From: Kitasatospora acidiphila
GTDB taxonomy: Bacteria; Actinomycetota; Actinomycetes; Streptomycetales; Streptomycetaceae
Length of the DNA: 64,000 bases
Reading direction: 5' to 3'
NCBI RefSeq assembly: GCF_006636205.1
Contig: NZ_VIGB01000003.1
Coordinates: forward strand, 8,186,501 to 8,250,500
Shown here: positions 43,827 to 52,840 of the stretch, one piece after another
Layout: every line of letters starts with the position of its first letter
Position numbering within the stretch: position 1 is the stretch's first letter
Translations under genes and position numbers: made by a program
Notes under the pieces: generated by a model
Seen by the model: the letters and a program-made list of their open reading frames with translations, nothing else
Told to the model about the DNA's origin: nothing
Databases searched by the model: none

Positions 43827-46800
43827 TTGACGGGGGGTGGCATCGGCGTGGATGAACTGCGCTTCTGCGTGCTGGGGCGGATGCTGGGGGAGCAGGGCGG
43901 CGTCCCCGTGGTGCTGGGCAGTCCGCAGCAGCGGGCCGTCCTCGCGGTGCTGCTGCTCACGCCCGGGCACACGGCCAGCACGTCCGACCTGATCGACGCG
44001 CTGTGGCCCGACGACCCGCCGAGCCATGCCCGGACCACCGTGCGCACCTATGTGTGGCGGTTGCGCCGGAGCCTGGCCGTCGGAGCGGAACCGGTGGACC
44101 AGGCGGAGGGGCGGCTGAGCTCCGTCCCCGGCGGCTACCACCTGGACGTGCCCACGGGCTGCGTGGACGCGCTCCGGGCGGAGCGGCTGGTGGCCGAGGC
44201 GGGCGGCGCCTCGGCGGGCGGCGCGCCGGATCGGGCCCGAGCGCTGCTCGGGGAGGCCCTCGCGCTCTGGCAGGGCGAGCCGCTGGTCGGCATTCCGGGG
44301 CCGTTCGCGGCGCGCCAGCGCAGCCGGCTCGGCGACCTGCGCCTGACGCTGCTGGAGGAGCGCGTCGCGCTCGACATCGCCTTGGGTCGCGCGGCCCTGT
44401 GCGTCTCGGAACTGACCGCGCTCACCCAGGAGTTCCCGCTGCGGGAGCGGTTCCACGAGCTGCTGATGCGCGCGCTCTGCCAGGCCGGGCGCCAGACCGA
44501 GGCCCTGGAGGTGTTCCGGAGTGCGCGCCGGCTGCTGGTCCGGGAACTGGGCGTGGAACCCGGGCGCGACCTGGCCGCCCTGCACGGCCGGATCCTGGAC
44601 GGCGATCCCGAGCTGACCGGGCGGGCGCCCGCGGTCCGGCCGGGCAGCGGCTCGGGTTCAGCGGCCGGCCCCGGCGAACCCGAGCCCACCCCGGATCCGG
44701 AACGCCCCGACGCGCTCCCCAGACCCGCGCAACTGCCGCCGGACGACGCGGACTTCATCGGACGCGAGGCAGCCGTCGAGGCGCTGTGCGCAGCGCTGAC
44801 CGGGGCGGCCCCCGGGCGGGACGCGCTGCGGATAGGCGCCGTGGCCGGCATGGGCGGCGTGGGCAAGACCGCCCTGGCGGTGCACGTCGCCCACCGGGTG
44901 AAGGAGCACTTCCCCGCCGGGCAGCTCTACGCGGACCTGCGCGGTGACGGCGGGCCGGTCACCCCGGAGGCCGTGCTCACCGCGTTCCTGCGGGCGCTGG
45001 GTACCGCGCCCGAGGCGCTGCCCGACGGCCTGGCCGCCAAGTCCGCCCTGTTCCGCTCGCTCACCGACGGCCGGCGGCTCCTGGTGGTGCTGGACAACGC
45101 GGTGGACAGCGCGCAGATCCGGCCGCTGCTGCCGGGTGCCGCGGGCTGCGCGGTCCTGGTCACCAGCCGGGCCTGGCTGGCCGGGCTGCCCGGGGCCCGG
45201 CAGATCGGGCTGACCGTCTTCGCGCCGCAGGAGGCACAGGACCTGCTGGAGCGGATGATCGGCGCCGAGCGGCTGGCCGGCGAGTCCGCCGCCGCCCTGG
45301 ACCTGGTCACGGCCTGCGGGTTCCTGCCGCTCGCCGTCAGGATCGTCGCGGCCCGGCTGGCGGCCCGACCCAGTTGGACGGTCCGGGTGATGGTCGACCG
45401 GCTCAGCGACGAACGGCGCCGGCTCGACGAGTTGCGGGTCGGGGACCTCGCGGTGCAGGCGACCTTCGAGCTGGGCTACCGCCAGCTGACGCCGTACCAG
45501 GTGCGGGCGTTCCGGCTGGTCGCCGCGGTGGACTGCAAGGACCTGGGGACCGCCGCCGCGGCCGCGCTGCTCGGCCTGGACGAGCACATCGCCGACGAGC
45601 TGCTGGAGTCGCTGGCGGACGTCGCGATGCTGGAGTCGCCGGCCGCCGGGCGGTACCGGTCGCACGAGCTGCTCCGGGCCTTCGCCCGCCGCAAGTCCGA
45701 GGCCGGCCACCCGGCGGAGACGGTCGCCGGGCGGACCCGGCTGCTGGAGTTCCAACTGGCCACGGCCTGTGCGGCGTTCGAGCAGGTGGTCCCGGGCGAC
45801 CCGATCCGCGACGCGCTCGACCTGCGCGCACCCGGGCCGGCCTTCGCCGACCCGGAGGCCGCCCGTGGCTGGGCGGCACGGGAGACGGACTCGCTCCTGA
45901 GCCTGGCCACCCAGGTGGCGACGGCCGTCGCGGGCCGGCCGCCGGGCGAGCGGCAGGCGACCGAGGAACTGCACGCGGCGGTCGGTCTGCTCATCGCGCT
46001 GACACCGTTCAACCGCGGTGCCTGGCAGGGCCAGTGGGCGGCGGCCCGGGCCCTGCTGCACGCGGCCGAACGGCGGGCGGACCGCTGGGCCGAGGGTCGG
46101 GCCCGGTTCCTGTGCGGCAACGCCGCCCTGGCAGCCGCCCGGTTGGACGAGGCCGAGCAGCTGACCCGGTCGGCGGCGCAGGCCTGCCGGGAGACCGGCG
46201 ACACCGTGATCCTGCGTCAGTCCCTCAACGACCTGGGCATGATGGCCCAGTACCGGGGCCACTATGACCAGGCGGCCCGCTGCTACGACGAGGCGATCCT
46301 GCTGGCCCGCGCGCTCGGCCACGAGACGGGGGAGAGCGCGACCGTGTTCAACGCCGCCGTCGCCTGGGTGCGCAGCGGGCAGCCCGCCCGGGCGGTGCGC
46401 GCCTGCCTGGGCGAGCTGGACAAACCGCGGCTGCGCACGGCGGGCGCCGGGCGGGCCCAGGCGCTCTATGTGCTCGGGTTCAGCCTGCACGCCTCGCAGC
46501 GGTACGACGAGGCGGCCGAGCGGCTGACCGAGGCGTTGGCGCTCTGGACCGGGCTGGACCAGACCGGCTGGGTGGCGGCCACCCGCTACCGGCTGGCGGA
46601 CACCCTGCGCGCGCTGGGCCGTGCCGAGGAGGCACTGCCGCTGGCGCGCGCGGCCGTCGAGGCCTGCCAGGAGGGGCGCAGCGAACGGGAGTCGGGCCAG
46701 GCGCTGATGGTGCTGGGGCGGGTGCTGTCGGCGCTGGGCCGGCGTGCCGAGGCGCTGGACTGCGTCGAGCGCGCCCATGGGCTGTTCGCCCGCCTGGGGC

Positions 46801-46865
46801 TGCCGGAGGAGCGGGCCGCTGCGGCCCAACTAGCTGCTGGCGAGCCGGACTTGTCGGCTTACTGA
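43827..46865 (+). CDS. AfsR/SARP-type regulator with NB-ARC and TPR domains
   Basis: From TTG 43827 (or GTG 43848) 1012 residues comprise an OmpR-like winged helix (GSPQQRAVLAVLLLTPGHTASTSDLIDALWPDDPPS) and a bacterial transcriptional activation domain (LRERFHELLMRALCQAGRQTEAL). An NB-ARC ATPase follows with Walker A GMGGVGKT (residues 341-348) and LLVVLDNAVDSAQIRPLLPG. C-terminal TPRs complete it (YDQAARCYDEAILLARALG, YDEAAERLTEALALW). Such proteins activate antibiotic or stress genes when the ATPase domain is triggered. The target is unknown; the lanthipeptide locus 8 kb away is only one possibility. Confidence 0.93.
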   Translation: MTGGGIGVDELRFCVLGRMLGEQGGVPVVLGSPQQRAVLAVLLLTPGHTASTSDLIDALWPDDPPSHARTTVRTYVWRLRRSLAVGAEPVDQAEGRLSSVPGGYHLDVPTGCVDALRAERLVAEAGGASAGGAPDRARALLGEALALWQGEPLVGIPGPFAARQRSRLGDLRLTLLEERVALDIALGRAALCVSELTALTQEFPLRERFHELLMRALCQAGRQTEALEVFRSARRLLVRELGVEPGRDLAALHGRILDGDPELTGRAPAVRPGSGSGSAAGPGEPEPTPDPERPDALPRPAQLPPDDADFIGREAAVEALCAALTGAAPGRDALRIGAVAGMGGVGKTALAVHVAHRVKEHFPAGQLYADLRGDGGPVTPEAVLTAFLRALGTAPEALPDGLAAKSALFRSLTDGRRLLVVLDNAVDSAQIRPLLPGAAGCAVLVTSRAWLAGLPGARQIGLTVFAPQEAQDLLERMIGAERLAGESAAALDLVTACGFLPLAVRIVAARLAARPSWTVRVMVDRLSDERRRLDELRVGDLAVQATFELGYRQLTPYQVRAFRLVAAVDCKDLGTAAAAALLGLDEHIADELLESLADVAMLESPAAGRYRSHELLRAFARRKSEAGHPAETVAGRTRLLEFQLATACAAFEQVVPGDPIRDALDLRAPGPAFADPEAARGWAARETDSLLSLATQVATAVAGRPPGERQATEELHAAVGLLIALTPFNRGAWQGQWAAARALLHAAERRADRWAEGRARFLCGNAALAAARLDEAEQLTRSAAQACRETGDTVILRQSLNDLGMMAQYRGHYDQAARCYDEAILLARALGHETGESATVFNAAVAWVRSGQPARAVRACLGELDKPRLRTAGAGRAQALYVLGFSLHASQRYDEAAERLTEALALWTGLDQTGWVAATRYRLADTLRALGRAEEALPLARAAVEACQEGRSERESGQALMVLGRVLSALGRRAEALDCVERAHGLFARLGLPEERAAAAQLAAGEPDLSAY

Positions 46866-46983
46866 GCCCGCTTGGCGCGCTGGCGTCGAGCGGCCTCAGC
46901 ACGCCCCGCGAGGCGGGTCGTCGGACGTTCCGCGCCGCCCGTCCCACCCGCTCGGTCCCGCAGGGGCGTCACGGCTTCGGAAC

Positions 46984-47190
46984 TCACCCCGTGGTGCCGC
47001 TGTTCCATTCGTCCGTCGGCTGCGGCGACCTGGCGCCGGGGCCCTGCACCATGGCCGTCGCGTGACCGCCGGGGGCGTGCGCCGAGGCCGCCGCGAGGCC
47101 GCCGCCACCGATCAGCACGGCGCCCGCCAGGGCGAAGCCGGCCAGCAGCCGTATGACGCGGGCGGACCTGCGAGGGGTGGTCGACGGCAT
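46984..47190 (-). CDS. Small secreted or membrane-anchored peptide
   Basis: The 68 residues start with a basic segment (MPSTTPRRSARVIR), a hydrophobic core (LLAGFALAGAVLIGGGGLAAA) and an Ala-rich cleavage area. A short hydrophilic tail rich in Gly, His and Pro follows. This is a typical signal peptide with a minimal mature part. No known family applies. Confidence 0.55.
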   Translation of the reverse strand: MPSTTPRRSARVIRLLAGFALAGAVLIGGGGLAAASAHAPGGHATAMVQGPGARSPQPTDEWNSGTTG

Positions 47191-47385
47191 CGAGAACTCC
47201 TTCTCGTTCGGGGGTACCTGTCGCCGGACCCGTGGGCCCCGGTCGACGCTCCGGAGTCTGCCAGCCGGCCCGTCAACGCGCTGTCAACGACAGGCGGCCG
47301 GCGCATCCGGGCCGCGTAGACGCGGCACTGACGACCAGCGGCGACTCTTGGTCCAGGCGAGACCGGACTGAAGGAGTGTGAGCAC

Positions 47386-48105
47386 GTGCTGAGCCACGAG
47401 CTGGGCCACGCGACCGATGGTGAACAGGCGATGTCCCCGCTGCGGGCGGGCACCAGCGCGAGCAGGGGATCGAGCGTGCTCGTCGAGATCCAGGCGACCG
47501 ACCCGATCTCACGGGCCGGCCTGGTGCACCAACTGCTCCAGCACCCCGCCATCCGACTCGCCGCGGAGCACACCCCGCTGCCGGTGCGGGCCGCGGCGGT
47601 GGCGGTGGTGCTCGTCGACGTCGTCGACGGCCCCGCCGTGCAGGCGCTGCGGCGGCTGAGCCAGGAGCGGGCGGGCCGGGTGGTGCTGGTGGCCGGCCGG
47701 CTCGGCGAGGTGGAGGCACTGGACGTGGTCGAGTGCGGGGTCGCCGTGGTGCTGTGGCGGCGGCAGGCCGAAGCGGAGCAACTGGCCCGCGGCGTGCTCG
47801 CCGCCGCCCGGGGCAACCGGGAGCTGCCCAGCGACCTGCTGAACCAGGTGATCGCCGAGGTCGGCCGGGTGCGGCGCGGCGGTGTTGCCGACTGCCCGGC
47901 GACGGACGCCCCGGAGCAGCTGACCGAGCGTGAGGCGGACATCCTGCGGATGGTCGCGGACGGCCTCGACACCGCGCAGATCGCCGCGCGGATGGCCTAC
48001 TCGGAGCGGACCATCAAGAACATCCTGGCCGGCCTGACCAGCCGGTTCCAGCTGCGCAACCGCGCCCACGCGGTGGCCTACGCGCTGCGCGCCGGCCACA
48101 TCTGA
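47386..48105 (+). CDS. LuxR/NarL-type response-regulator-like protein
   Basis: GTG 47386 has GAAGGAG upstream; 239 residues. The C-terminal helix-turn-helix is the LuxR type: LTEREADILRMVADGLDTAQIAARMAYSERTIKNILAGLTSRF. The N-terminal half resembles a receiver domain (VLVEIQATDPISRAGLVHQLL), but the phospho-acceptor position falls in VVLVDVVDG, and the usual acidic pocket and Lys are incomplete. It may act without phosphorylation. It precedes an M20 peptidase gene. Confidence 0.85.
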   Translation: MLSHELGHATDGEQAMSPLRAGTSASRGSSVLVEIQATDPISRAGLVHQLLQHPAIRLAAEHTPLPVRAAAVAVVLVDVVDGPAVQALRRLSQERAGRVVLVAGRLGEVEALDVVECGVAVVLWRRQAEAEQLARGVLAAARGNRELPSDLLNQVIAEVGRVRRGGVADCPATDAPEQLTEREADILRMVADGLDTAQIAARMAYSERTIKNILAGLTSRFQLRNRAHAVAYALRAGHI

Positions 48106-48311
48106 GCACGGCCGGCACAGCGGGACCGCGCCTGCGGCGAGCTGACCGTGTCCTCGCGAATCTGCCGCCCCGGTCCGCTTCGCGGGACGAAGGTGAGGGC
48201 CCGGCCGTGATCGGCACCGAACGCGGTCACAAGGCCTTCAACACGCCGGTGCAGCAGGACCAGGCGGCCGGACGGGCCGTGCGAACCGTGACGTGCAAGA
48301 AAGGACAACCG

Positions 48312-48377
48312 ATGGACAGCGCGACGAGCCGGCCCGGCCGCGGGTTGCGGGAGTCGCCCGGCGAGTGGCACCGGTGA
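48312..48377 (+). CDS. Possible 21-residue leader peptide coupled to the M20 peptidase
   Basis: AAAGGA precedes ATG 48312. The short frame (MDSATSRPGRGLRESPGEWH) ends in TGA that overlaps the GTG start at 48374, a layout typical of translational coupling. Its sequence matches nothing I know. Confidence 0.35.
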   Translation: MDSATSRPGRGLRESPGEWHR

Positions 48378-49639
48378 CCGGCGCGTCGGCGTCGGCGCGG
48401 CGGCAGGTGCGACTCTGGAGCGAGCGGCACCGGGACCGGATCGCCGAGGCGATCGGCACACTGGTCCGGGTGCCCACCGTGGCACCGGATGAGCCGCTGG
48501 CCGCCGGCCCGCTGACGGACTACCTGCGAGGTGCCCGTTTCACCGTGCGCAGCGAGCCACCGCATTCCGGCCTGCTCGGCCACCCCGACCACACCCCGTC
48601 CGCCCTGCCGGAGCCGGCCCCGGCCCGCCCCAACCTGCGCGCCGCGCTGCCGCGGGTGCCCGGGCTGCCCACGGTGCTCTTCTCGGCCCACACCGACGTG
48701 CTGCCCGCGCAACGCCACCCGGAGCCGTGGAGCGGGCGGTTCGACGGCGTGCGGGTGCACGGCCGGGGGAGCGCCGACACCAAGGGCAACATCGTGATGC
48801 TGGTGGAAGCCGTGCGCTGCCTGCACGAGCTCGGCCTGCCGATGCGGGCCAACGTCGAACTGGACCTGGTGAGCGACGAGCAGGCCGGCGGCAACGGCGC
48901 GCTCTCCACCCTGCTGCACGGTGTGCACGCGCAGGAGGTGGTGGTCCTCAAACCCACCGGGCTGACGGTGCACCACGGCCACCCCGGCTGCCTGGGCTTC
49001 GAGGTCGAGGCCCAGGCAGCCGCCGACGGGCAGGCCCACCGGGTGGACGCGGTGGACGCCTGCCTGGCCGCCCTGGACCGGCTGCGCGTGCTGGAGCGCT
49101 GCTGGCTGGAGCAGGCGGCCGACTGCCCCGGCTTCGAGCGGGCGGCCCGCCCCCTCGAACTCGACGTCAGCGCGCTGGCAGCCGACGCCTCCCACTGGTC
49201 CGACCCCGACCGCTGCGGCTTCCGGGCAACCCTGGGCTTCCTGCCCGACCGCACCCGGGCGGAGGCCGCAGCCGAGATCGAGCGGACCGTGCTGACCGGC
49301 GCCGGCGCCGAGCGGCTGCGGCTCTCCTGGCGCGGCATCCGCCACGACGCCTACCTCGGCGCGAGCGACGGGCCCGCCGCCGAGCAGCTGCGCGCCGCCG
49401 TTCGCTGGGCCGGCGGCGCCCCGGGCAACGCGGCTGCCTGGCAGGCGAGTTGTGATGCACGGCTCTACCACCGCTGGTCCACGGCCGAGACGCTGGTCTT
49501 CGGTTGCGGAGACCTGCGGGACGCGCACACCGACCATGAGTCGATCGATGTCGGCCAGGTCCTCGACGGCCTGGCCACCCTGGTCGGCCACCTGACCGGA
49601 GCGGCGCAGCTGAGCCGCGGCGCCGGCGCCGGCAGCTGA
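48374..49639 (+). CDS. M20-family metallopeptidase/deacylase
   Basis: GTG 48374 gives 421 residues. The M20 metal sites are visible: LFSAHTDVLPAQ, RGSADTKGNIVMLVEA and LVSDEQAGGNGAL, where the usual second Glu of DEE is Gln. VLKPTGLTVHHGHPGC, a lid-domain insertion and a final THTDHESIDVG-like segment (DAHTDHESI) follow. The family hydrolyses amide bonds of N-acyl amino acids or dipeptides with two zinc ions. The Gln at the general-base position could reduce activity. The start is chosen for its overlap with the short upstream frame. Confidence 0.82.
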   Translation: MTGASASARRQVRLWSERHRDRIAEAIGTLVRVPTVAPDEPLAAGPLTDYLRGARFTVRSEPPHSGLLGHPDHTPSALPEPAPARPNLRAALPRVPGLPTVLFSAHTDVLPAQRHPEPWSGRFDGVRVHGRGSADTKGNIVMLVEAVRCLHELGLPMRANVELDLVSDEQAGGNGALSTLLHGVHAQEVVVLKPTGLTVHHGHPGCLGFEVEAQAAADGQAHRVDAVDACLAALDRLRVLERCWLEQAADCPGFERAARPLELDVSALAADASHWSDPDRCGFRATLGFLPDRTRAEAAAEIERTVLTGAGAERLRLSWRGIRHDAYLGASDGPAAEQLRAAVRWAGGAPGNAAAWQASCDARLYHRWSTAETLVFGCGDLRDAHTDHESIDVGQVLDGLATLVGHLTGAAQLSRGAGAGS

Positions 49640-49645
49640 ACCGGA

Positions 49646-50722
49646 CTATTCGGCCGACTTCCAGGGGCGGGCGAACTCGTGCAGCGCCGCCACGGCGGCC
49701 GGGGCGAGCATCCGGTCGTTCACCGGTGTGCCGGCCGGGTGCAGGAAGTGGTCCAGGCCGTCCAGGGTGCGCAGGCCCGGTCCAGTGGCGTGCGTGCGGG
49801 CGAGTGCGGCGAGCAGCGGCGCCGTGGTCGCGCAGGGCACGTTGGCGTCGGCGGTGCCGCAGGTCACGGTGACCCGGGTGCCGGGGCGGATCGCCCGGGC
49901 GGCGTCCGGCGGGTAGACGGCGTCGTCGCTGCGGACGAAGCGGGCGTTGTTCGGGCCGAAGAGCGCGTTCAGCAGCGAGGCGAGCGGCGGCAGCAGAGCA
50001 CTCGTGTCGGTGGGGCGCCCGGCCCGGAAGTCGGCGATGGCGGTGGCCACGCCCACCCTGTTCGCCCGGGCCGCCGGCTCGGTCAACTGCCCGGCCGCCA
50101 CGGCCTCGTCGAGTTGGCCGTCGAGCTGGGCGGCCAGCAGGTCCAGCAGGCGCTCGTCCTGCGGGGCCAGCAGGGCGAGGCCGGCCGGCGCGGGCCGTAC
50201 CGTCCGGGCGAGGAGCAGCGCCTGCAGTCCGCCCTCGCTGTGGCCGACGACCAGCAGGGCGTGCGGGTCGGCCTCCGGCTGGTCGCGCAGGGCGGTGTAG
50301 GCGGCCGCGGCCTGGCGGGTGAAGGCGGCCAGGTCCAGCCGGCCGGGGTCGCCCTGGTAGGCGCCGGCTCCGGTGCGGCCGGTGAAGTACTTGTCGAAGC
50401 GCAGCGTCATCACGCCGTCGGCGCCGAGGGTGTCGGCGACCAGCGCCAGGGTACCGGGGGTGAGGGCGGGCGGCTCGTTGCCGTCGCGGTCCGTCGGGCC
50501 GCTGCCGGGCAGCAGCAGGGCGGCGGCCAGGTGGTGCCCGGCCCGGTGGGCGGGCACGTGCAGGGTGCCGTAGGCGGTGGTGCCGTCCACCGTGAACTGC
50601 ACGTCGCGGTCGGCGGCGGGGACGAGCGCGGCCGGTGCGGCCGCGTTCGCAGTGGGTGCGCCCAGCCCTGTCGCGGTGACCGCGGCCAGCAGGGCAGCGG
50701 TCGCTAAGATTCGCCAACGCAT
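49646..50722 (-). CDS. Secreted alpha/beta-hydrolase
   Basis: A signal peptide (MRWRILATAALLAAVTATGLGAPTANAA) precedes a 330-residue hydrolase. LLLPGSGPTDRDGN forms the oxyanion area, VVGHSEGGLQALLLA the nucleophile elbow, VTCGTADANVP the acid loop and DGLDHFLHPAG the His. The architecture fits secreted peptidase S9/S15-like or esterase proteins. It converges on the M20 gene, with stops six bases apart. Confidence 0.87.
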   Translation of the reverse strand: MRWRILATAALLAAVTATGLGAPTANAAAPAALVPAADRDVQFTVDGTTAYGTLHVPAHRAGHHLAAALLLPGSGPTDRDGNEPPALTPGTLALVADTLGADGVMTLRFDKYFTGRTGAGAYQGDPGRLDLAAFTRQAAAAYTALRDQPEADPHALLVVGHSEGGLQALLLARTVRPAPAGLALLAPQDERLLDLLAAQLDGQLDEAVAAGQLTEPAARANRVGVATAIADFRAGRPTDTSALLPPLASLLNALFGPNNARFVRSDDAVYPPDAARAIRPGTRVTVTCGTADANVPCATTAPLLAALARTHATGPGLRTLDGLDHFLHPAGTPVNDRMLAPAAVAALHEFARPWKSAE

Positions 50723-50765
50723 GTGTTTCTCCTGTGAGTTGGGATTGATTTCGAGTTCTGGTAGC

Positions 50766-51878
50766 TCAGCGGCTGATCAACTGCAGGATGACGATGAAGA
50801 CGGCCAGTCCCGCGACCAGCAGCAGGCAGCGCGGATTGCCGAAGTTGATGGTCCAGCCGATGCCGAACCGCTTGGCGACGAAGAGGGACGGGTCCTGCCG
50901 GTTGACATAGAACAGACCGCCGGCGCGCCAGTAGCGGTCGTCGTCCGGGGCCACCACCCGCGGGTCGGCGGGTTCGCCCGCCGCGCCGTCCCGGGCACCC
51001 GTCGCCAGGCGGCTGCCGCCCTGCCCGGTGCGCACCGCGATCGCGACGACGACGAGCAGGCCGGCCATGATCGGCGCCAGCACGGGGAACGGGGAGAACG
51101 AGAGGTCGCCGTGCCAGGTCTGCCAGGCCGCGGCCAGTATGCCCAGGTTGACGCAGGCCCCCAGCACCATGACCGACCCCGCGGTCCGGACGACGAACCG
51201 CCGGTGCCGCGCGGCGCTGGCCGCCGGCTGCGCCGGGTCGAGCTCGGCCCGGGAGCGGAGGACCAGCCAGGTCACCAGCAGCAGCAGCCCGGTGAGCGCG
51301 AGTTGGATGAAGACCGGCGCGAAGGCGGTGCCGATCGACTTGTCCGCCAACCGGTCGGCGTTCCCGCGGGTGGCGTAGTGCATCGGCAGCCGGCCCGGCA
51401 TCGACGGGTACTCCACTGCGGCGAGCACCGCGGTGACCACGGGGACCAGCAGCGCGGGCACGGCCCACCACCAGGGGTAGCGCACCGGCTCGGTGCGCAG
51501 CGAGGTGTCCACGGCGACCACCTGGCGCAGGCCCCCGTACCAGTCCTCGCCGCGCTTGACCGCCCGGATCGCGCGACGAGCACGCAGGTACCCGACCGTG
51601 GACACCGCCGCGATCGCCGTCGACGCGCCGGCGAACAGCGGCTTGCCCGGGAACACGAGGCAGTAGACGAGCTCGGCCGCGAACACCGCCCCGCCGACGC
51701 CGCCCACCCACCAGCGGTAGGCGCGCCGCTGCTCGGCGACCACCGGGGCGTCGGCGTGCGCGGGCGGGGTCCGCACCCCGAAGGGCAGCGTCGGCCCGGT
51801 GAGGGCGGGCATCAGCCACGCCGTCAGCAGGATGACGAAGGGTATGACCACCTGAACGACAGCTGTTCCGGACATCAT
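50766..51878 (-). CDS. Polytopic membrane protein (DUF1648/DUF5808 type)
   Basis: The 370 residues hold about six hydrophobic helices (VVIPFVILLTAWLMPAL; WWAVPALLVPVVTAVLAAV; FIQLALTGLLLLVTWLVL; LAPIMAGLLVVVAIAV; LLLVAGLAVFIVILQL). Between helices, PSMPGRLPMHYATRGNADRLADKS is the DUF1648 signature, and DDRYWRAGGLFYVNRQDPSLFVAKRFGIGWTINFGNP near the end is DUF5808. It overlaps the GntR gene by ATGA, an arrangement common for YtrA-type regulators and the membrane proteins they control. Confidence 0.88.
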   Translation of the reverse strand: MMSGTAVVQVVIPFVILLTAWLMPALTGPTLPFGVRTPPAHADAPVVAEQRRAYRWWVGGVGGAVFAAELVYCLVFPGKPLFAGASTAIAAVSTVGYLRARRAIRAVKRGEDWYGGLRQVVAVDTSLRTEPVRYPWWWAVPALLVPVVTAVLAAVEYPSMPGRLPMHYATRGNADRLADKSIGTAFAPVFIQLALTGLLLLVTWLVLRSRAELDPAQPAASAARHRRFVVRTAGSVMVLGACVNLGILAAAWQTWHGDLSFSPFPVLAPIMAGLLVVVAIAVRTGQGGSRLATGARDGAAGEPADPRVVAPDDDRYWRAGGLFYVNRQDPSLFVAKRFGIGWTINFGNPRCLLLVAGLAVFIVILQLISR

Positions 51879-52333
51879 GCCGGCTCTCCTAGGCCTCTCT
51901 GTTCCATGCCGAGCTCTCCACCGCGCCGATCGCCGACCTGCCCGCCGGGCTGGGCCCCGAAGGAGCCGACCACCCGGCCGCACATCGTCAGCACGGCCGC
52001 CGCGTCCACCCCTTGCGCCGCCGCCTCGGCGAGCAGCGTCCGCAGCCTGGCCGACCACTCGTCGGCGAAGCCGGGAGGCGGCGGCCCGGAGTGCGGGTCC
52101 CGCTGCACCACCGCGCCGCTCTTGCGGTTCAGCCGTAGCAGGCCCTCCTGGCGCAGCAGGTCGTAGGCCTTGTTGACGGTGTGGAAGTTGATGCCGAGGT
52201 CGCCGGCCAGCTGCCGGGTCGACGGCAGGGCGCTGCCCTCCACCAACTCGCCCACCGCGATGGCCTCGACGACCTGGTCCCGGATCTGCTGATAGATCGG
52301 GACGGCGCTGCTCAGGTCGATGCTCAGGATCAC
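51875..52333 (-). CDS. GntR-family (YtrA-type) repressor
   Basis: The 152 residues start MILSIDLSSAVPIYQQIRDQVVEAIAVGELVEGSALPSTRQLAGDLGINFHTVNKAYDLLRQEG, the standard GntR winged helix. A short effector part of about 70 residues follows, as in the YtrA subfamily, with no FCD or UTRA domain. It is the first gene of a two-gene operon with the membrane protein, and a dyad lies just upstream. Confidence 0.92.
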   Translation of the reverse strand: MILSIDLSSAVPIYQQIRDQVVEAIAVGELVEGSALPSTRQLAGDLGINFHTVNKAYDLLRQEGLLRLNRKSGAVVQRDPHSGPPPPGFADEWSARLRTLLAEAAAQGVDAAAVLTMCGRVVGSFGAQPGGQVGDRRGGELGMEQRGLGEPA

Positions 52334-52353
52334 GGGTGACTCCCTGGGGTGTA

Positions 52354-52378
52354 TCTGCTCTATTACTTATAGAACAGA
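52354..52378. promoter_or_regulatory. GntR operator-like dyad
   Basis: TCTGCTCTAT, 5 bases, ATAGAACAGA forms a 10-5-10 dyad with one mismatch, 21 bases upstream of the GntR start, in an AT-rich patch that probably overlaps the promoter. Autoregulation is likely. Confidence 0.72.
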
Positions 52379-52546
52379 CCGTCAGGCGCCGGCAAGCAGG
52401 GGAGCGTCAGTGAAGCGTCAAGACGGCCGGGACCGGCGGACGGGCACCGGCGTTCCGGAACCGTAAGGTCCCGGCACCCGAGTTCCGTTCTGCCCGGCCT
52501 CTGCAGTGCCCTGGACATTCGCCGGGGATGGAGAGGGGCAGAGACG

Positions 52547-52735
52547 ATGGCCGATCAGGATGCGGCGGAGCGAGCCGAGCTCGGGGTGATCGGCGGCTCG
52601 GGGCTGTACGCGCTGCTGGACGACATGGCCGAGGTGCGGGTGGACACTCCCTACGGGCCGCCGAGCGACGCGCTGTTCGTGGGAGAGGTGGCCGGGCGGC
52701 GTGTGGCGTGGCGCGCGGCGGTCGTCCGGTGGCCA
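52547..52735 (+). pseudogene. mtnP: N-terminal remnant of methylthioadenosine phosphorylase
   Basis: The first 55 residues match the start of MTA/purine nucleoside phosphorylases: LGVIGGSGLYALLDDMAEVRVDTPYGPPSDALFVGEVAGRRVA, including the phosphate-loop GGSG. Family members have about 270 residues, with FLPRHGRGH next; here the sequence turns into unrelated residues. The frame remains open into the following response-regulator gene, which has its own start at 52841. Confidence 0.75.
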
Positions 52736-52840
52736 TCACGACGACTGGGAACCGAACCTGGGGTCGAGCGGACCTTACGGATTGCGAACGGGGCGCCCGA
52801 CCGGCAGTCGGGACCGGCTCGGGCGCCTATCCTCGGCGGG

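Noticed and set aside
44658..46829. A 720-codon reverse frame opposite the AfsR-like gene
   Set aside because: The composition is Gly/Arg/Gln/Val-rich without any domain, while the forward strand encodes a complete multi-domain regulator.
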